NCBI RefSeq assembly: GCF_000189635.1
Contig: NW_002476407.1
Span: 744,001 to 808,000, forward strand
DNA from: Tetrahymena thermophila SB210
Taxonomy: Eukaryota; Ciliophora; Oligohymenophorea; Hymenostomatida; Tetrahymenidae
Reading direction: 5' to 3'
Length of the DNA: 64,000 nucleotides
Both the position numbers and the translations under genes were made by a program. Positions 37,913 through 50,136 of this stretch are shown piece by piece; the first letter of the stretch is position 1, and each line of letters opens with the position of its first letter. The notes beneath the pieces were generated by a model. That model was not told the origin of the DNA. It searched no databases and saw only the letters and a list, made by a program, of their open reading frames with translations.

Positions 37913-40219
37913 TCAAATAGATTAAGTATTTGTAGGTAAAAATTACTATAAAATTTATTGAGACAACTTTATTTTAGCTTATTCGTTTTCTTGTATTACT
38001 TAGAGTTAAGTTTAAATCCAATTTAGATATTTTCTTTTATTATAGTTTTCTAAATTACTAGCTAAAGAATTTGTTGAAGTACGGTTGCCTCCTTTCGCTT
38101 CTAACTCTAACTTTTTTTTATGATTTCTAAGATCAGCTTCTGTTTAATCATCTTCGTTTTAATATTTATTAGATTAAATTGATGAATAAGATTTATTTTT
38201 AGGATTTCCAGCATAGACTTCATCAATATCTTAATTAGATCCATTTTCATCATAATCATCTTCATCTTCCTAATCTAAATTCTTTAATTATTTAATTTAT
38301 TCTTATATATCATCCAATTCTTCTCTGTAGTCATTCCTAGAATAGTTTTCATAAATGTTGCTCATTCTATTGTAGACTGGGATCATATTGTCTTAGTAAC
38401 CATTACCATTTGCTAGTTTTCTCATGCCAGAGTGCTAATCTACAAGGTTAATGAAAGAATCGATAAGCTTTTTTGTATCAGTATCTGCACCTTAAATCTT
38501 ACCTAACTATTCTTTCAAGTCTTCAGCAGAGCTTTTTCTCTCATCGTGCTTGTTTATACTTTTAGCTAATTAACTCAATTTAAAAAGCGGTAGAACAATA
38601 TTGCGTGATAGAGCATAGATATAGAAATATGAAAAGAACCACAAAATAGAAAAAGCAATTATTAATGATATGCAAAAGTTATAGAGCTCATTATATATTC
38701 TATCTTAAATATTGTTTCTATAGGAGAGATAATTGCTTTCTTTACCAAAGACGATAAGATAAAATCTATTTAATGTTTGATTTACTGTATCTTTTATTAA
38801 AGTACGAGCAAAATAATATCTTACATTCTAACTATTAGTAATGATGAATGTTTAACTTTATTGGTGTTAATTAAAATCTTTGATTTCATTCCAATTTTCA
38901 AGTGTAAAGTTTGTATTATTCGTATCATAAAAATGTGAAATTCCACTTTAATTAAAGCAATCATTAATGATGTATTCTGTATTATAATCTACTAAGGCAA
39001 TTTAAAATTCACCATCTTTTTCCTGCAGCAAGTCATAAACAGATCTAAAATTACCAACAATAACATCTACATTAATAACTCCAGCAATTTAAGTAGGATC
39101 TGACTATTTTAATTAAAAATTTTAAATTAATTAACCCACTGAAAAATCAAAAAGCAAATAAATAAATAAATAAATATTATTATTTAGTTATTTGCATTTT
39201 AAATTGTCAAAATTAAAAATAATAGAAATATTGATTTATTTATGAATTACCTGTTTGACGATTGCAAGGGAGTATGTTATAGTTATTTATTTAGTAGTTA
39301 AATCAGGATAGGGACTGGTAATTGTAAATACAGGTTTATTTCCATTGGCTTAAAATGTTTAAGCAGTATTTAAATACCAAGGCCTTTATTTCATATCTAT
39401 CTTAAAATCTTTTGGGACTTTAATGAGGCCTGCTGGAAAAAAACAAATGACATCTCGATCTTAAAGGTAAATATATAAAGACTAGACATAAGTTAAATTA
39501 GGATCTTATATAAAATTAGAAAAAAAATAAGAAATCAAGTCTACAGAGTCCAAATATGTTTAAGTAGCTGGTGAAATAGTAGTTGCATCGTCAGGATGGT
39601 TGTGAAAATAAGAAAAAGTTTAAAATGATATATCTTTATCATAATAGGGCTTTTTCTAAGAATATTACTTATTTACTATATTTTATGGGATAGGCTAATA
39701 AATAGGAAAATATTTTTGTTGTGGTTATAAATTTAATTCGTTTGAGGATTAATATAGTGAATTATTCCAACCAACATTGTTAGCTACTATTTGGGAGAAC
39801 ATAATCATCCAAGAACTATATGCTTTGAAATATTAATGTACTTATTTACTGTATTCAAGTAAGGAATTTTAAAAGCTTGCAGAAATTGAGTTATCAATCT
39901 ACTCTAAGATTGTATCTCCTACGAAATTGGGACAAAATTTTAAGTAGAACACAAAACACCCTAATATTATAGTCATAAATAATGTCAAAAAGACTGAGTA
40001 AACACAAAACAGTTGCTTTGTACGAGACCACTGCTTATTAAAAATGGAGAAACAGCATATTTTATCTATTTATTTGTTATCGTTTACTCCTAAAATTTTA
40101 TGTATCATTGCTTTAAATTTTTCTTTTCCATCTTCAACGCTTCCTGAAGAGATTACGCTTTGAGAAGCATCTTAATTATCCTGGTCATAATCTTCAGGAA
40201 CGAGTTCCGTTTGTGTCAT
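37913..40219 (-). CDS. Cache-domain membrane sensor-like protein 1
   Basis: Two minus-strand exons, 40219-39251 and 39103-37913, joined at phase 0, give 719 residues. A cytosolic acidic N-terminus (MTQTELVPEDYDQDNQDASQ) leads to a first membrane helix at about 68-92 (VYSVFLTLFMTIILGCFVFY). The following ~370 residues form a predicted ectodomain with dCache features: a helix-rich start, VICFFPAGLIKVPKDF, the RPWY motif near residue 280, PVFTITSPYPDLTTKQITIT, and after the intron IAGVINVDVIVGNFRSVYD. A second helix near 461-487 (FCISLIIAFSILWFFSYFYI) is followed by a HAMP-like linker (RNIVLPLFKLSQLAKSINK), then acidic and Gln-rich cytosolic sequence. This layout (TM, Cache, TM, HAMP-like) is that of ligand-binding receptors, but no kinase or cyclase output domain is present. 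The intron sits within the Cache fold at the same place as in paralogue 2. Ligand and partners are unknown. Confidence 0.85.
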
Positions 40220-40300
40220 AACTAATCAATTTTAAAATCCACTCCAAATGACTTTCCAGCTTAAAATCTTTTTGATAAGAATAATGCTTTTTCTGATTTT

Positions 40301-40711
40301 TCACCTTTCCTTTATGATGATCAAAAGCTAAATTCTGTTATGTCCCTATGCTTAAAAATTAATTGAATGAATAATCTAATCGGATATGCTTGAACAATAT
40401 CTAAATAATTATTTGAAAAGCAGTAGCAAAATCGTATTGCCTAGTAAATAATCTATGTCTTAATGTAAATTTAAATTATATTGCTATATACGCGGTCCAA
40501 AATGGTATTGTCCTATCAGTTATATTTTATATTTTTCCAGAGAATAGCCTGTTATAATTTGTCTTATTTGCTTGCCTATTTCTGTAATAATTTTAAAGAG
40601 ATTATTTACTACTTGAATTAAAAACAATAAATTGCAAAAAATTTTAGGAATTGTATTAAAAATTTGCAAAAGCATAGGCGCAATCACATAATTAATTAAT
40701 GAATAAATCAA
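40301..40711 (-). CDS. Doubtful small hydrophobic ORF
   Basis: A minus-strand frame of 136 codons in the ciliate code, ATG at 40711 and TGA at 40303-40301, just upstream of the Cache protein 1 gene. The N-terminal half is hydrophobic (APMLLQIFNTIPKIFCNLLF); the rest is mixed and includes IQLIGQYHFGPRIQQYNLNL. No domain is recognised. With only TGA as stop and such A+T content, frames of this length arise by chance, and it may simply be leader sequence of the downstream gene. Confidence 0.2.
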
Positions 40712-41129
40712 CCATTTATTTAAAAATAAAATTATAGTAAATTTTGTATTATTTCAATCTATCTATTTCATATTACTGTTACTATCATTTTGTTTAATAT
40801 TTTTACTATGACTTATTTAGTATGTGTGAATATTACATATAATTAATTACATCAATCAAACCTAACTAAATATGCTTATTAAATGCATTTAGTTTGTTTT
40901 TTAATAAAAGATGTTATTTAGTCTGATTATTTATTTATCTTTGACTGATAAATTCAAAATTTCGTATTATTTATTTAATTTATTTATTTATTTTTGTTTG
41001 AGTATCCCAAAACAAAAAAACAGATTATCAATAGAAATAAGTTAGTAAGTGAATAAAACAAATTATTACTTATTAATAAACAATTTAAGCCAAATTTATT
41101 CAATCTCTTCAAATATTTTTTAAAAATTT

Positions 41130-41945
41130 CTAAAAAATAAACATTCCAGTCACCATTTCATTTTTTCCTTTGTTATTTTTTGTGTTTAATAAATTGGATA
41201 AAATGAATTTTTATTTTGCCTTTTATAAATTATAAAAATTTTTAATTTAATTTAATTTAAGATAATAAATACATTTTTACAGATTCTATTTATTAAATAA
41301 TATTATTAAAAAATAAACATTCCATTCACAATGCCAATTTTTTATTATTTTTTGATTTCAATTTTTTTTATAAAATGATTTTTATTTTAACTATCATAAA
41401 TTATAAAGATTTTTAATTTAACACAATAAAAATATTTTTAAAGATTCTATTTATTAAAATAAATAATTAAAAAATAAACATTCCATTCACAATAATACAA
41501 TAATGATAAACATTCCATTCACAATATCAATTTTTTATTATTTTATGTTTACAAAATCGATTTTTATTTTAGCTATCATAAATTAATTATAAATATATTT
41601 ATAGATTTTATTTATTAAAATAAATAATTAAAAAATAAACATTCCATTTACAATAATGTCAATTTATTATTATTTTTTTATGTTCAATTTTTTTATAAAA
41701 TAGATTTTTTTTTATTTTGCATGCCTTTCTTAAATTACAAAAAATTTTAAATTTAATTTATGATAATAAATATATTTTTACAGATTCTATTTTAATTAAA
41801 AAATAAACATTCCATTCACAATATCAATTTATTATTATTTTTTGTTTTCAATTTTTTTTATAAAATGGATTTTTATTTTGCCTTTCATAAATTATAAAAA
41901 TTTTTAATTTAACATAATATACATATTTTTAAAGATTCTATATAT
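41130..41945. repeat. A+T-rich interspersed tandem repeat block
   Basis: About five imperfect units of 160-175 bases. Each is marked by the box AAATAAACATTCCATTCACA or a close variant, at about 41134, 41309, 41471, 41631 and 41799, with an extra box at 41505. Between boxes the units share ATTTTTTATTATTTTTTG, then a TTTTTATAAAATG-like stretch, TTTTTATTTTGCCTTTCATA, AATTATAAAAATTTTTAATT and a closing ACAGATTCTATTTATT. Units differ by small insertions and deletions, so the array is not recent. It fills the spacer between the two Cache-protein genes. It contains no protein-like frame. Confidence 0.85.
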
Positions 41946-42037
41946 TAATTAGTGCTTGTTTGAATAATTTAATTATATTGATTGATTATATTTTTAATAA
42001 AATAAATTTATTTATTTACAAACCCTTTAAATATGTC

Positions 42038-45000
42038 TCAGGGCATTTAGAAATTGGGAAGATATTGTTCGATGTGGTTCATGAACTTTTAGTCAATGTA
42101 TGGAACAGAGACAGATTTGCAAAATGAATCTTCAGATAGTATTTTTTATTTAATTTTTAGCGATTCTTATTTATTGTTGACAATAGCAAAGGGAGAGTTA
42201 TCTCTGAGCTCAGTGATTTTTGATTCACAATCGTTGAAGAATTCTAGGTTTGTAGGGAGTGAATTAAAGTTTTTTGATAATCCATAATCTACCAGCTGTT
42301 CTATTTCATCTCTCCACTCCATTTGACTATCAAAATACTCATTTTACTCATAATGATAAGCATGATAATATTTTTAATTTTCGATTATTTTCTTAGTACT
42401 GGCTTTTTATATTTTTAAAACCATTTTTTTTGCAGACTTGACTAGAATATATAAATTTCTATCACTTTTAAAATCTAAAGTGTTTAAGTATGAATCAAGT
42501 GATCCTATTTAATTTGATGCCTTTAAATTCTATGTAATTTAGTTAGATATCTACTTTATTTTTCTATAAGGTTGAGTAACATAATAACTCATTATTAAGC
42601 AATAAATAATGTGAGCAAAGCTTATCACTAGAAATGCGATTATAAAGTTAATATTCGGTTTAATATATTTATCTTAAACTCTTTAAATTATTGTATCGTA
42701 AAGTCTTTCGAACTAATTTGTAGATTCCTTCACTAATAAAATAAAGGTTTGATCATTTGAATTTTTGGATTTAAAAGCAGAACCAGCAACTTTAAATCCT
42801 TAAATGTCTTAAAAATAGCTATAAGAATTTAAGCTGTTAGTATTATTGTTAAATGTTTAAAGTATTTGCTATTTCATATCTGTCCATTAAGAGGGAGAAA
42901 ATTGTAAGAACTGTTATGGAGTAAAGTTAATAATACTACTGTTTTATGTTAGAATAATACCATTATCGTTACTGGCATCTATCAGAGCCATAATAGAATA
43001 CTCATTTATGCCTATTGAATTTATATATTTGTCAAATTTATCTAAGTAATAGTCAGTAGCACAAACACCTTAAAATTTTCCATCCTTTTTAAAATTAAAT
43101 AATAATTGTCTTAAGGGAAAAGCTTAAGAATATTTTGTTTTTTATCATTCATTAAATCAATAAATAAATAAATAACTTATTGTTCAATGTTACACTAGTA
43201 AATTAATTAATTTATTATTTTTGTTTTGAAATTTGGTAATAAATAATTTTTGATTCTGATTGATAGAAAAATCAATTCAGAATTTAGAATTTGATTTAAT
43301 AATTAAATTTATTGTTTCTGCAGGATATTTATTAGAAGGTTTTTTAACCTGATTCAGGTGAAATATCTTTTTACAAAAAAATATTGACAAAAAATAAAAA
43401 AATATTAAATAGATCTTTTACCTAATCACGAAGAGCAACAGACATGGTCATTATATATTGCTAAGTTATTTAATCTTTATAGGGGAGAGTAAAGTAAGTT
43501 TGATTTGTATACTATAGGTTATTTTTAATTATTTAGGAGTACCAATCCCTCTAATTTGGGTGAAAACTAAAATCAGGTACCTTGTCTTTCCCTCTGAGAG
43601 CATTTTATAAACCAGCTGGATAATAGACAACTAATTCATCTGTTTCAAATCCACAATAATAAGAGTAAGAAAATGAAAATTTTGCATTAGCAATTAAGTT
43701 TTTTATGAAATAACTAAGTATATCAAAGTCATCAAGAATCTTCTAAGATTCTGGTGTAATATGAGTGTAATTTCTTTGGTCTATAAACGTAGCCCATTAA
43801 AAAAAATCATATGTAATTGGAGTATCAACATTTTAAAAGTAAAAGCCTAAAGTATCATTAAATTGAGGTGACACATCTTAGTTTATTGAAATGTAATTTT
43901 GTTTTCCTTTTAATATATGAGAATCAAAATTAATATCGTAAAAAGGGTTTTTGGGACCTTTTTATTGTGATTAATAAATGCTAATGGCGACTTGGTGAAG
44001 ATGGTCAGTTCTTCTTAAGAGACTAACTAATGATTCTTGTAAAGAGGATAAGGTATAAATTAGTTAATTTTTTTCACTTTCAGAGTAATTTGGATAGTAA
44101 GTGTCATCAAAAATACGATACATAAAGAATAAAAGTAGAACCCAGCAAATCAATAAAATACTAATTATACAAATACTCATCATTAAGAATGAAACATTAA
44201 GCTACTTTTATCGAGTCCATCTGCTATTTATTTAACAAAACCAAAATTTTTAGATAATTTTATTCTTCTTTAGAGTTCGTACATAGTCTCTCATTTATTA
44301 AAATATCTTAGTTTGCCTAATATTTGCAAATAGCTGTGTGCTACTTTACTATGACTCTAAATTATTTTTATGATAATTACTCTCATTTTCGTATTCATCT
44401 TCTAAATTACATAAATTATCCTATTCATTTTCAAAGTACTTTGTTTTCTCAGATTCATTGCATGAAAGTGGATTTAGACTCCTAATTTCAGTTTTGCTAA
44501 CTCTACTTTAAGATTTGTTTTTATTTAATGTTATAGTTTCAAAATTTTATTATCTGTTTTGGATACTATATTGATCTAATGCGCATATTTCAGCATTCTT
44601 GATTATATTCTTCAAATTACCATGTGACGCTTTATGGAATGCTTGAAGTGTTTGATCTAATTCCATAATACTTGTAGCTTAATTATTTTTAAGCAGATTA
44701 GCATTTTTTATATTTGAAATTCCTTTAATCCTGGATTCAGAGAAAGTAAAATTAAGATAGCTGTTTTTAGCATCTAAGGTATCTTGCATTATTAAATTTC
44801 TGTTACTTCAACAGATTAAATTATAATAGAATAAGCTTAATTCTTAGTTTGTATCTCTTAAAAAATTTGGTAATTTGATTGCCTATCTATTAATTTTTTT
44901 AAGATTAAATAGTAAAAATCTTGTAACAATAATTAAAATTTGCTAATATCTATCAAAATATTTGTAATCACAAATTTTTGTTTGGTTTTATATTTACTTT

Positions 45001-45423
45001 AGTTATCTTTAATTAAAAATAAATTTGATAAATTTAATCTATGAAATACATCAACTTTTGATAACGTAACAAGCAATCTAAATTTTATCTTGCTAATGTT
45101 GTTTAAATTACTAATTCGATAAAAAACTCTACTAATTTATAAATTTACATTTGTTTATGATCTTAGAAAATAGATAAATAAAAAATATCTTATCAATATT
45201 TACATCAGGATAACCTTCTTATGTTTCATTATTTCTCTTTGTAATTTACATACCTTTTTTCTAGTCTTTTAAAAATGTAGAGCTTTTTATGAAATATTTC
45301 AGCAGTAATTAAATCAAATTTCTTCCTTCTTTTATTAAAGGAATTTTTATCTTCAAACATTAAGGATTAAATAAGCATTTAAATAAAGGTTATTATCATT
45401 TTAATAAATCTTAAACTTTTCAT
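42038..45423 (-). CDS. Cache-domain membrane sensor-like protein 2
   Basis: Three minus-strand exons join in phase: 45423-45254, 44805-43422 and 43084-42038, giving 866 residues. The short first exon (MKSLRFIKMIITFIQMLIQS) is supported by an in-phase junction. If it is wrong, translation could start at 44789, which follows an in-frame TGA. The N-terminal ~255 residues are Asn/Ser-rich and cytosolic. Helix one lies at about 262-285 (MSICIISILLICWVLLLFFM). The ectodomain shows the same Cache layout as paralogue 1: LVVYYPAGLQNALRGKDKVP, the RDWY motif near residue 478, then after the intron DGKFQGVCATDYYLDKFDKY. Helix two is near 660-683 (FIIAFLVISFAHIIYCLIMS), followed by a charged cytosolic tail with no output domain. 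The last intron lies at the same point in the Cache fold as in paralogue 1, marking an old tandem duplication. Confidence 0.82.
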
Positions 45424-45707
45424 TCTTTTATTTATTTATTTACTAAATGAATTTTTTTTAGTTTTACTAAAAATGTATTTTAAAATTAAAAAAAAATTAT
45501 TTATTTCTGATTTAATTAATATTATTTATTTTACACAGAGCTATTTTGCATATTTTTTTTGATCTAAACATTTATTATTTTTTACTGTTTACAACAATTG
45601 ATAAGGTATCAGCTTATTTGTGAAATTTAATTTTTGATTTGATTTTTATATCTTTTTAAATTGCACATATTTCAAAAAAATTTCTTTATATACAAAGATT
45701 CTACCTA
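45424..45707. promoter_or_regulatory. Divergent intergenic region between Cache 2 and otubain-like gene
   Basis: The 284 bases between two divergently read start codons (45423 on minus, 45708 on plus) must hold both promoters if both start calls are right. The sequence is A/T only in long runs and I recognise no specific element. Confidence 0.4.
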
Positions 45708-48700
45708 ATGGATTAGTTTATTTTAGGAGTAAATATTTAGGAATATTTTACATTTGAATTTATCATTTTTAAAATAAATAAATAGATAGCTAATAAACGC
45801 GCTGAAAATAAAGTCTCAAAAATTAAGCACCAATCATCTTTATATTAATTTGAGAATGAGTATGAGTAGTAAAATGAATTAAATGAAAATGAGTAGTAGA
45901 AATCAATAAATAGAGCTTAAGCTAGTAGGTAAACCTTAGTTTAAATCGATGATATCATGCTATTTTTCTTGTAAACTGATTTGTAACAACAAACTTAAAA
46001 ATTGGTTAAAACCATGCTCTAAAGAATGAAGAAAACAGAGGACATTTAAGCAAAACTTTAATAAAATTTAAGTAATAAATATCCATTATCTGCTTAAATG
46101 ATGTCTAGCCTCTATAATTATTTTAAAATAAATAAAACAACTAACAAAAAAATGTTAAAAGAATATGAATAATGGAATTAATAATTTCCTTGCTAGCTAG
46201 TAGTTAAAAACGATGGTAACAGCTTCTATCGATCATTGCTTCTTCAGTATATTCTACATGTAGTTTTATCGTAAGATAAATAAAAACTCGAATAAGTTAT
46301 AAACTAAATTATGGATATTCCAACTCTTAAATATAATTAGGATGATTTGTAAGCTTTAAAAGAAGAAGATATCAAATACTGTGTTATTTTATTTTTAGTT
46401 ACTAACTTCTAAAAAATTTAAAATAAAAAAATGTTTTCTTTAATAGATTTTTATTTATCTTACAACTAAAATCCTCTCATTGACATATCATCAGTTATAA
46501 TAATTAGAAACATCCTTTACTATTTCTATATTAAGATTAAACAATCTGGTAATTACAGAGGCTGGATAGATACGTTTGAATAGCAAAAAAATCACATTAA
46601 ATTGTTGAAAGATGGAGCAGAGGCAGAGTAGCAAATTATGATATTATCTTCTCGAGTATATATTTTGATTTCTTATATTATTAAATCAATTTATCATTTT
46701 TTTAGGAAATTTTAATTTTAAAGCCCTCTTTTCTTTTAAACCTTTTACATTTTTATTATAAATTTTATTATCTTTACAAAAATTCTTCATTTTTCTATAA
46801 AATGGTAATTCATTTTTCATTAAATTTATCAATTAGTCTTTTCTGACGAAAAAATTTGTTAATATTGTAAAAAAATAGAATAAATTAAATTTATTTTGCT
46901 ACATTATTTGAATGTTTAACTCAATTTTATATTTTAATAAATAGGCTTTTGAGATTAAGCTATTTGCTTTAACTTTCTTCTCGTCAGAAAATGGAATGAT
47001 TTAGTCTGAAATGAATGAACTTTTCATGCAGCAAGAAGAATATGAAACATAAATTTATTTAATTTAATAAAACTAACAATTCAACATATTATTTGATTTA
47101 GAATTTATGAGAAATAATGAAATTTTCTTTTTGAAGTTTCTTGATGTTTAAGAAGATGATTAAATTATAATTTACTTTGAAAAAAACGGATAGGTGGTGA
47201 AATAAGTTAATGAATTGGTTGATGACTAGAAATAGTTAAAAAGCTAGAAACATGTTTAAGAAACTAATTTCTTTTAAAGGATGTAGCTTTAAGATCCTTA
47301 GTTTGCTTTAAGGGAGTCCTTGCTTTAAGATTTTGGATTTAAAAAATAGATTAATGCTATATAGTAATAAACAGGACTATAGAGTTCTATAGTCTTAGAT
47401 AAATCTAGAAATACTGATTAAGAGTTACCTTTATTCAACCCTTTAGCTAAATAGGAGTCATTTTTAATGGACTTTAAATAATATCTTGAAAATTAATAAA
47501 TTAGTAATATTGAATAGATAAAAAAGGAAGATGAAAGCTAATTTGACTTGTAAGAGGCAGATTAAATACATACCTTAATTGGGGATATTCACTCTAATTA
47601 ACATTTGTAGAAAAAATAACCTAAAAAAGTTAGAATGTCTTTGGCTGAAATTAGCGAAGGTACTCCAACTAATAACCCTGACGAATCTATTTCTTCAACA
47701 AAATCTATCATAAAAAAGCAAAAAAGAAATTAAATGTCATAAGTCTAGAGTCAAGAAGTTATAGAAACTCTATAGTCTGACGATGAAGATGATGATGATG
47801 AAAAAACCAGTTAAACAACATTTAACAAAGAATAGCTTGAAGCAGTTGTTTATGATGATAGATGCTTAGATTGCGATTAATTCACAAATATAGAAGAAAG
47901 ACGAGTTGTTACAAAAATTCTTGAAAAGATTAAAATTTGCAATAAATGCGTTGTTAACAAAGCAAATTTTTTGCAACAAAATAAATTATCAAGTTTAAGT
48001 TTTTATGGAGTTAATCTTTATCGCTTCTAGCTCTTTGATTTAATTAGGGATCTTGAGCTTTTAGTTCAACAAATTATAGACTCTAAAATTAGTGCTTCAC
48101 TTTTTAATATTAAAGGTGATGAAGATGATAGCTTGGAAATAGTAAAGTCTCAAAATTTAATGTAATAAATGTAATAAGCTAGTTTAAAATAAATTGCTGA
48201 AGAATAAAAGAGTTTAAAAATGATTAATACAGAATTTTGTCAGTACTGTGATCTGCCAAACAAATAAACAAACTTAAAGACAGATTTAGATTCTTATTTT
48301 TTAAAGATAGACAATTTTGACAAAACATAGCAATTATTAATATGTAAAAAATGCTTGAATTTTCTTAACTAACTTTGCGAAAATAGGCAATACATGAACC
48401 TATTTTAAGTAAAAAATACTTACATCGACCCTAGAGAGGTAGAATATTAATTTGATAGAATAATACAATTATTAAATAAGTCTGGCTAATTAATTTAGTG
48501 TTAATTTTACTGTAAAATTGAATAAAAAACAGATAATTTTGCTTATTCTTTGTTTGATACCTAAGTTAATCAACTCATATAAAGGAAAATTTGTCTGCCT
48601 TGCTTTGAAAAAATACTCAACTCTTCAATGAATGTTGATGATTTTATAGAAAGTTCTTGCTAAGTTGAACTGTTTTCAACAATTTTTAGAGAAGATTTTC

Positions 48701-50136
48701 TAAATAATCTTTGCATTTCTTGTAACACAAAGTAAATTCCAGGGAAGAATGAATTTATAATTAAAAGTAACCAAGAAATTCAATAAAACAATCCTTAAAA
48801 TCTTTACTTTAGAGTAACTGAATAGTCTGAAAAATTTGACTCTTACGTATGTCTTACTTGTATTAAAAATATTCTTATAGACTAATATACTCAATTATCT
48901 TCAACACAGAACATTATAGAAGGAGAAAAATCATAAGTCTAGGAAGTATCTAGGATATTCAAAATTCTATATAAAAAGATAGGAGTCATTTTTTGTTTTT
49001 CATATAGTCCTATAATAAATAGACAAATATTAAAAGCTTTACAAAACGAAGCATCGAAAGATCAGACTTGCTTTAAATGTTAAACAAAAGATTAAAAGCA
49101 GCCAATTTATTTCTTGGATAATCCATGGAATTTTTCAATTTGCTAAATGTGTTTTATAATAATATAGAAAAAAAATAAAAAATCTGAGATTCTCAGCAAT
49201 TTAAATGTTAGCGAAAGTTCGTATTAAATATTAAAAGAGGGTACGCTATAAAATTCTCTTCAATAAGGATACTGTTTTTGTTGTATTGAATTTAATAATG
49301 CCAAGCTATACAGCATCTGGGTTAAAAATTATGGAAGAGTCTTAAAAATTTGCTAAAATTGTGTTTTACTCTCTAAGCCTTATGTAGGGTAAGGTATCTG
49401 GGAGGTCTTTTCATCTTTTTTTGATGAAAAAGTACTTTATTAGTCCGTAGATATTCCTTAAGAATTATTACATCAGTTAGATAATAATTAATAAGAATTA
49501 TTAGCAAATAACTAATAACCTTTACAAGATTAAAATAAAATAGATACAAAATGCTTCGCATGTTAAGAATAAAAAAAGAAGACTATTAAAATGTTTGATT
49601 GTGATTGCCAAGTTTGCATAAAATGTATTAGTAAGGTAGTAAAATAAGATGAAAAAGATTTCACAGTCTGTCCAGTGTCTCATTGCATTAAAATTTATAA
49701 AAAATTATAATTAATAGTTTACTTAGACTAATATATAAAATAGTAAGAATATAAAATTTAACAAAAAAAACTAAATTAGAAATTAGCAAAGTAGAATAAA
49801 ACTAAATATTTGTGTAATTCTTGTTAAAGGCCTCATACTCCTATTATACTAACTAAATAAAAATACTGTTCTTGCGTAATCCTATGTAAATAGTGCTTAA
49901 TAAGCATTTATAAATCTAAATAATGCTACAAATGTTTGGAGAGTAATTGCAATGTATGCAAATCAGATATAGAAATTTTTGAAGAAAATTAACTCTGTTG
50001 TTCTTGCTTATAACAATTGAATACATAAGACTAAAATTCTATTTAAGACTAAAATAAATTAAGCGAATTAAATAAACTCTAGAAAAAAATTTTGATATGT
50101 GGAAATTGTTTGTATTAATTGAATCTAAATTATTGA
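45708..50136 (+). CDS. Otubain-like pseudoenzyme fused to a tandem Cys-pair module array
   Basis: Two exons, 45708-46655 and 46945-50136, joined at phase 0, give 1,379 residues ending at TGA 50134-50136. The N-terminal ~130 residues are Gln-rich and helical. About residues 140-370 resemble an otubain (peptidase C65). QLVVKNDGNSFYRSLLLQYI aligns with the family motif G-D-G-N-C-F-Y-R, but the catalytic Cys is Ser172. Near the end YLIQQNQQFNILF aligns with Y-x-P-G-H-Y-D-I-L, so the catalytic His is Gln361 and the neighbouring Asp is Asn363. The domain should not cleave ubiquitin but may still bind it. After a disordered linker with an acidic run (SDDEDDDDEKTS), residues ~680-1379 hold about nine units of a Cys-x2-Cys pair, a 30-70 residue gap and a second pair (CLDC...CNKC, CQYC...CKKC, CISC...CLTC, CFKC...CQMC). 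They end with denser clusters (DCDCQVCIKC, YCSCVILCKQC). These look like zinc-binding modules; the C-terminal clusters are RING-like at best. No signal peptide or membrane helix is clear. The exact start is uncertain: ATG 45957 is in the same frame. Confidence 0.8.

Noticed and set aside
42096-42287. 63-codon plus-strand frame
   Set aside because: Antisense to the C-terminal exon of Cache protein 2.
49500-50130. RBR-type E3 ligase (RING-IBR-RING) at the end of the otubain-like protein
   Set aside because: The cysteine clusters are RING-like, but the His positions and spacing of a true RBR are not convincing and the pattern fits continuation of the repeated Cys-pair module.
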